Below are positions 6,349 through 8,387 of a DNA stretch of 8,387 nt, one piece after another. The notes under the pieces were generated by a model. That model saw only the letters and a list, made by a program, of their open reading frames with translations. It did no database searches and was not told the origin of the DNA. The DNA lies in assembly GCA_002256685.1 (NCBI GenBank), contig NQJH01000105.1, forward strand, positions 1 through 8,387. The letters are read 5' to 3'. The translations under genes were made by a program, and so were the position numbers. The number at the start of each line of letters is the position of its first letter. Position 1 is the stretch's first letter. Source of the DNA: Methylococcaceae bacterium NSP1-2 (GTDB lineage: Bacteria > Pseudomonadota > Gammaproteobacteria > Methylococcales > Methylomonadaceae).

Positions 6349-6362
6349 CTACCATTGTGTTC
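6313..6362 (+). other. copA: Frame break in copA, with apparent 28-nt shortening
   Basis: Between GTG (ending at 6312) and DKTGT (starting at 6363) there are 50 nt. CopA proteins as I remember them have about 26 residues (78 nt) here, including a G-x-L-I-[KR]-x-G-E-A-L-E stretch that is absent. The shortfall of 28 nt is not a multiple of three and accounts for the frame change: SAQR is read in the first frame, while E-M-A-A-K-M-T-T is read in the second from 6330. The first frame stops at TGA 6346-6348, which overlaps an ATG (6345-6347) of the second frame and follows AAAA (6342-6345). A deletion, an assembly error or recoding are all possible. Confidence 0.8.
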
Positions 6363-7274
6363 GATAAAACAGGAACAATTACCGAAGGCAAACCCAAAGT
6401 TACCGATTTTATTAATATCTCTGGTGACAGTGAACAATACATTTTAGGCTTAACGTCTTCCGCCGAATTTAGCTCTGAACATTTTCTAGCCAAAACCATT
6501 GTTGCTTATGCGTTAGCGCACGATATTAAACCGATGAAAATTGATAGTTTTAACGCTATCACTGGACATGGCATTATTGCTGAAATAGAGGGCAATAACG
6601 TTTTAGTGGGTAATAGAGCATGGTTAGAAGAATCAGGCATTCAACTAAATATATTAATTGAGCAAGCAGAAACCTTTGCCAAACAAGGTAAAACGCCCGT
6701 GTTTGCCAGCGTAAATGGTGAGGCGGTCGCCTTATTTGGTATTGCCGACCAGCCGCGTAGCAATGCCAAAAATGCCATTGCCCGCTTGCGTAACATGGGC
6801 GTAACACCGTTAATGGTGACAGGTGATACCGAACAAACCGCTCTTTATGTCGCCCAACAAGTGGGTATCGATGCAGTGATTGCCAGTGCGAAACCAGAAC
6901 GTAAACTGGAAATTATTCGTGAATTACAAGCACAAGGTAAAAAAGTCGGCATGATAGGTGACGGTATCAATGATGCCCCTGCTATCGCCGCCGCCGATGT
7001 TAGTTTTGCTATCGGTACAGGCACGGATATTGCCATTGAAACCGCCGATTTAACGCTAGTCAGTGGTGATATAAGTAAAGTTGCCGATGTGATGGAATTG
7101 AGTGATGCCACCTTACGCATTATCAAACAAAACCTATTTTGGGCGTTAGGTTACAACACCATCGCCATACCCGTAGCCGCAATGGGTAAACTAAATCCGA
7201 TGATTGCTTCGGCAGCAATGGCGTTTAGCTCTATTTCGGTGGTGCTGAATTCTTTACGCTTGCAACGTAAATAA
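6333..7274 (+). CDS. copA: Copper-transporting P1B-1 ATPase, C-terminal fragment (P- and N-domains, TM7-8)
   Basis: The frame, in the -1 register relative to the upstream part, encodes 313 residues from ATG 6333, or 309 from ATG 6345. It begins just before the phosphorylation site DKTGT (11-15). The ATP-binding domain has SEHF (48-51), where P1B ATPases normally have SEHP, and the GHG motif (78-80). The P-domain hinge is TGDT (163-166) and GDGINDAP (209-216). TM7 has the YN pair (Y274, N275) and TM8 has MAFSS (296-300), the residues that with CPC define Cu(I) specificity of the P1B-1 group. On its own it lacks TM1-6, CPC and the actuator domain. No good ribosome-binding site precedes 6333; reinitiation at the ATGA overlap or frameshifting would be needed for it to be made. 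Confidence 0.88.
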   Translation: MAAKMTTIVFDKTGTITEGKPKVTDFINISGDSEQYILGLTSSAEFSSEHFLAKTIVAYALAHDIKPMKIDSFNAITGHGIIAEIEGNNVLVGNRAWLEESGIQLNILIEQAETFAKQGKTPVFASVNGEAVALFGIADQPRSNAKNAIARLRNMGVTPLMVTGDTEQTALYVAQQVGIDAVIASAKPERKLEIIRELQAQGKKVGMIGDGINDAPAIAAADVSFAIGTGTDIAIETADLTLVSGDISKVADVMELSDATLRIIKQNLFWALGYNTIAIPVAAMGKLNPMIASAAMAFSSISVVLNSLRLQRK

Positions 7275-7320
7275 ACCTAAATTAGTTATTGGTAGCTTCT
7301 ACAATGACCTACTTAACGGA

Positions 7321-8385
7321 TCAAGAGGTTACGGAAAATGATAGATGCTTACGAAAATAAAACGCCACATTCACCAAGCCAATCATGACTGGCACTTCAA
7401 TTAAAGGGCCGATAACGGCGGCAAATGCCGCGCCGCTGTTGATGCCGAATACCGCAACTGCGACGGCAATGGCTAATTCAAAGTTATTGCTGGCGGCGGT
7501 GAAGGCAAGCGTAGTAGTTTTTTCATAATTTGCACCGATGGCTTTGCCCATTAGAAAACTCACTAAAAACATCACCACAAAATAAATTAGTAGCGGAATC
7601 GCAATGCGCACTACGTCTAGCGGCAACTGCACAATCAAGTCACCTTTTAGCGAGAACATCACCACGATGGTGAACAGTAGGGCGATTAAGGTCAGTGGGC
7701 TGATTTTGGGGATGAAACTGTGTTGATACCAGTCTTTGCCTTTGGCTCGAACTAAGATAAAACGGGTGGTAAAGCCCGCTATAAAGGGAATGCCCAAATA
7801 AATAAACACGCTTTTGGCAATTTCGCCGATGGTGATTTCGACTAGACTGCCCTGCATACCGAATAGCGGCGGCAGTATGGTGATAAATAACCACGCATAA
7901 ACGCTGTAAAACAGCACTTGAAATACGCTGTTAAATGCCACTAAACCTGCCGCGTATTCATTATCGCCACGCGCTAGTTCGTTCCAGACAATCACCATTG
8001 CAATACAACGCGCTAAGCCGATTAAAATCAGCCCTGTCATGTATTCAGGGTAATCGCGCAGAAATACGATAGCTAACACGAACATTAACAGCGGGCCGAT
8101 AATCCAGTTTTGCAGTAGCGAAACGCCTAAGATTTTCCAGTTGCGAAACACATCACCGAGTTCTTCGTAATGCACTTTAGCCAGCGGCGGGTACATCATT
8201 AACACCAAGCCAATCGCAATGGGAATATTGGTTGTGCCGACTGACACCGCGCTGTTAATGTTATTCACTTCAATCGGAAACGCAAAGCCGATGCCGACAC
8301 CGATTGCCATTGCGGTGAAAATCCACAGCGTGAGATAGCGATCGAGAAAAGATAAACGGGGGTTTGGGCAGTTCTGTGCATTCAT
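7321..8385 (-). CDS. acr3: ACR3-family arsenite efflux permease
   Basis: A 354-residue inner-membrane protein with about ten hydrophobic spans, the usual length for ACR3. It begins with PRLSFLDRYLTLW (9-21), typical of the family. Span 4 carries GLARCIAMVIVWN (123-135) with the essential cysteine C127, and span 9 carries ASNNFELAIAV (298-308) with E303. These match the catalytic Cys129/Glu305 pair described for Corynebacterium Acr3, both shifted by two residues. The protein exports arsenite, and in some members antimonite, using the proton gradient. The ATG lies 2 nt from the right edge, so upstream ars genes (arsC, arsR) and the ribosome-binding site would be outside the window. It is convergent with copA; the 46 bases between the stops contain no clear hairpin terminator. 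Confidence 0.93.
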   Translation of the reverse strand: MNAQNCPNPRLSFLDRYLTLWIFTAMAIGVGIGFAFPIEVNNINSAVSVGTTNIPIAIGLVLMMYPPLAKVHYEELGDVFRNWKILGVSLLQNWIIGPLLMFVLAIVFLRDYPEYMTGLILIGLARCIAMVIVWNELARGDNEYAAGLVAFNSVFQVLFYSVYAWLFITILPPLFGMQGSLVEITIGEIAKSVFIYLGIPFIAGFTTRFILVRAKGKDWYQHSFIPKISPLTLIALLFTIVVMFSLKGDLIVQLPLDVVRIAIPLLIYFVVMFLVSFLMGKAIGANYEKTTTLAFTAASNNFELAIAVAVAVFGINSGAAFAAVIGPLIEVPVMIGLVNVAFYFRKHLSFSVTS

Positions 8386-8387
8386 GA

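Noticed and set aside
2343..7307. Shared 11-mer agcttctacaa near 2344 and 7296
   Set aside because: Matches of this length are expected by chance several times in 8 kb; no flanking similarity or terminal-repeat arrangement supports a mobile element.
7275..7320. Intrinsic terminator between convergent copA and acr3
   Set aside because: Only a 4-bp dyad (gtag/ctac) is present with no T-run on either strand.

Overview
The window reads as chromosomal DNA of a moderately AT-rich Gram-negative bacterium, most likely a gammaproteobacterium. The grounds are periplasmic signal peptides, FtsX-type ABC export genes and the style of the CopA and ACR3 proteins. My impression is of a methanotroph or sulfur-oxidiser-like lineage (Methylococcales/Thiotrichales), but the sequence contains no phylogenetic marker and this is a weak inference. 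The theme is metal handling, chiefly copper, with an arsenite exporter at the right edge.

Layout. (1) 1-2075, minus strand: a tightly packed three-gene unit. It is transcribed as a 97-residue anchored small protein, then an FtsX/MacB-type ABC permease (ATGA overlap), then the ABC ATPase (2-nt gap), which runs off the left edge. (2) 2076-2556: a gene-free AT-rich stretch holding many inverted repeats. The last of these (2500-2529) is the likely terminator of the next minus-strand unit. (3) 2557-4355, minus strand: a two-gene unit encoding a secreted protein with a histidine-rich tail and a TauE/SafE (DsbD_2-like) membrane protein fused to a C-terminal cupredoxin-like domain. (4) 4356-4444: a short divergent control region with a 12-bp perfect palindrome. 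(5) 4445-7274, plus strand: a small single-span membrane protein, then a P1B-1 copper ATPase (CopA) whose reading frame is broken near 6333-6348. (6) 7321-8385, minus strand: an ACR3-family arsenite efflux permease, convergent with copA.

How the genes fit together. CopA would pump Cu(I) from cytoplasm to periplasm. The divergent pair would handle copper at the membrane and in the periplasm, through Cys/Met sites in the cupredoxin domain and the His-rich tail. The small protein upstream of copA has the plan of a P-type-ATPase partner: one membrane span, a polar helical cytoplasmic part and an acidic end. The ABC unit may be an export or envelope system and has no proven link to copper.

The most notable points are the frame break in copA, which combines about 28 missing nucleotides with an AAAATGA junction; the small ATPase-associated membrane protein; and the His-free, Cys/Met-rich cupredoxin fusion with its secreted partner. 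I found no rRNA, tRNA, CRISPR array, transposase or integrase.
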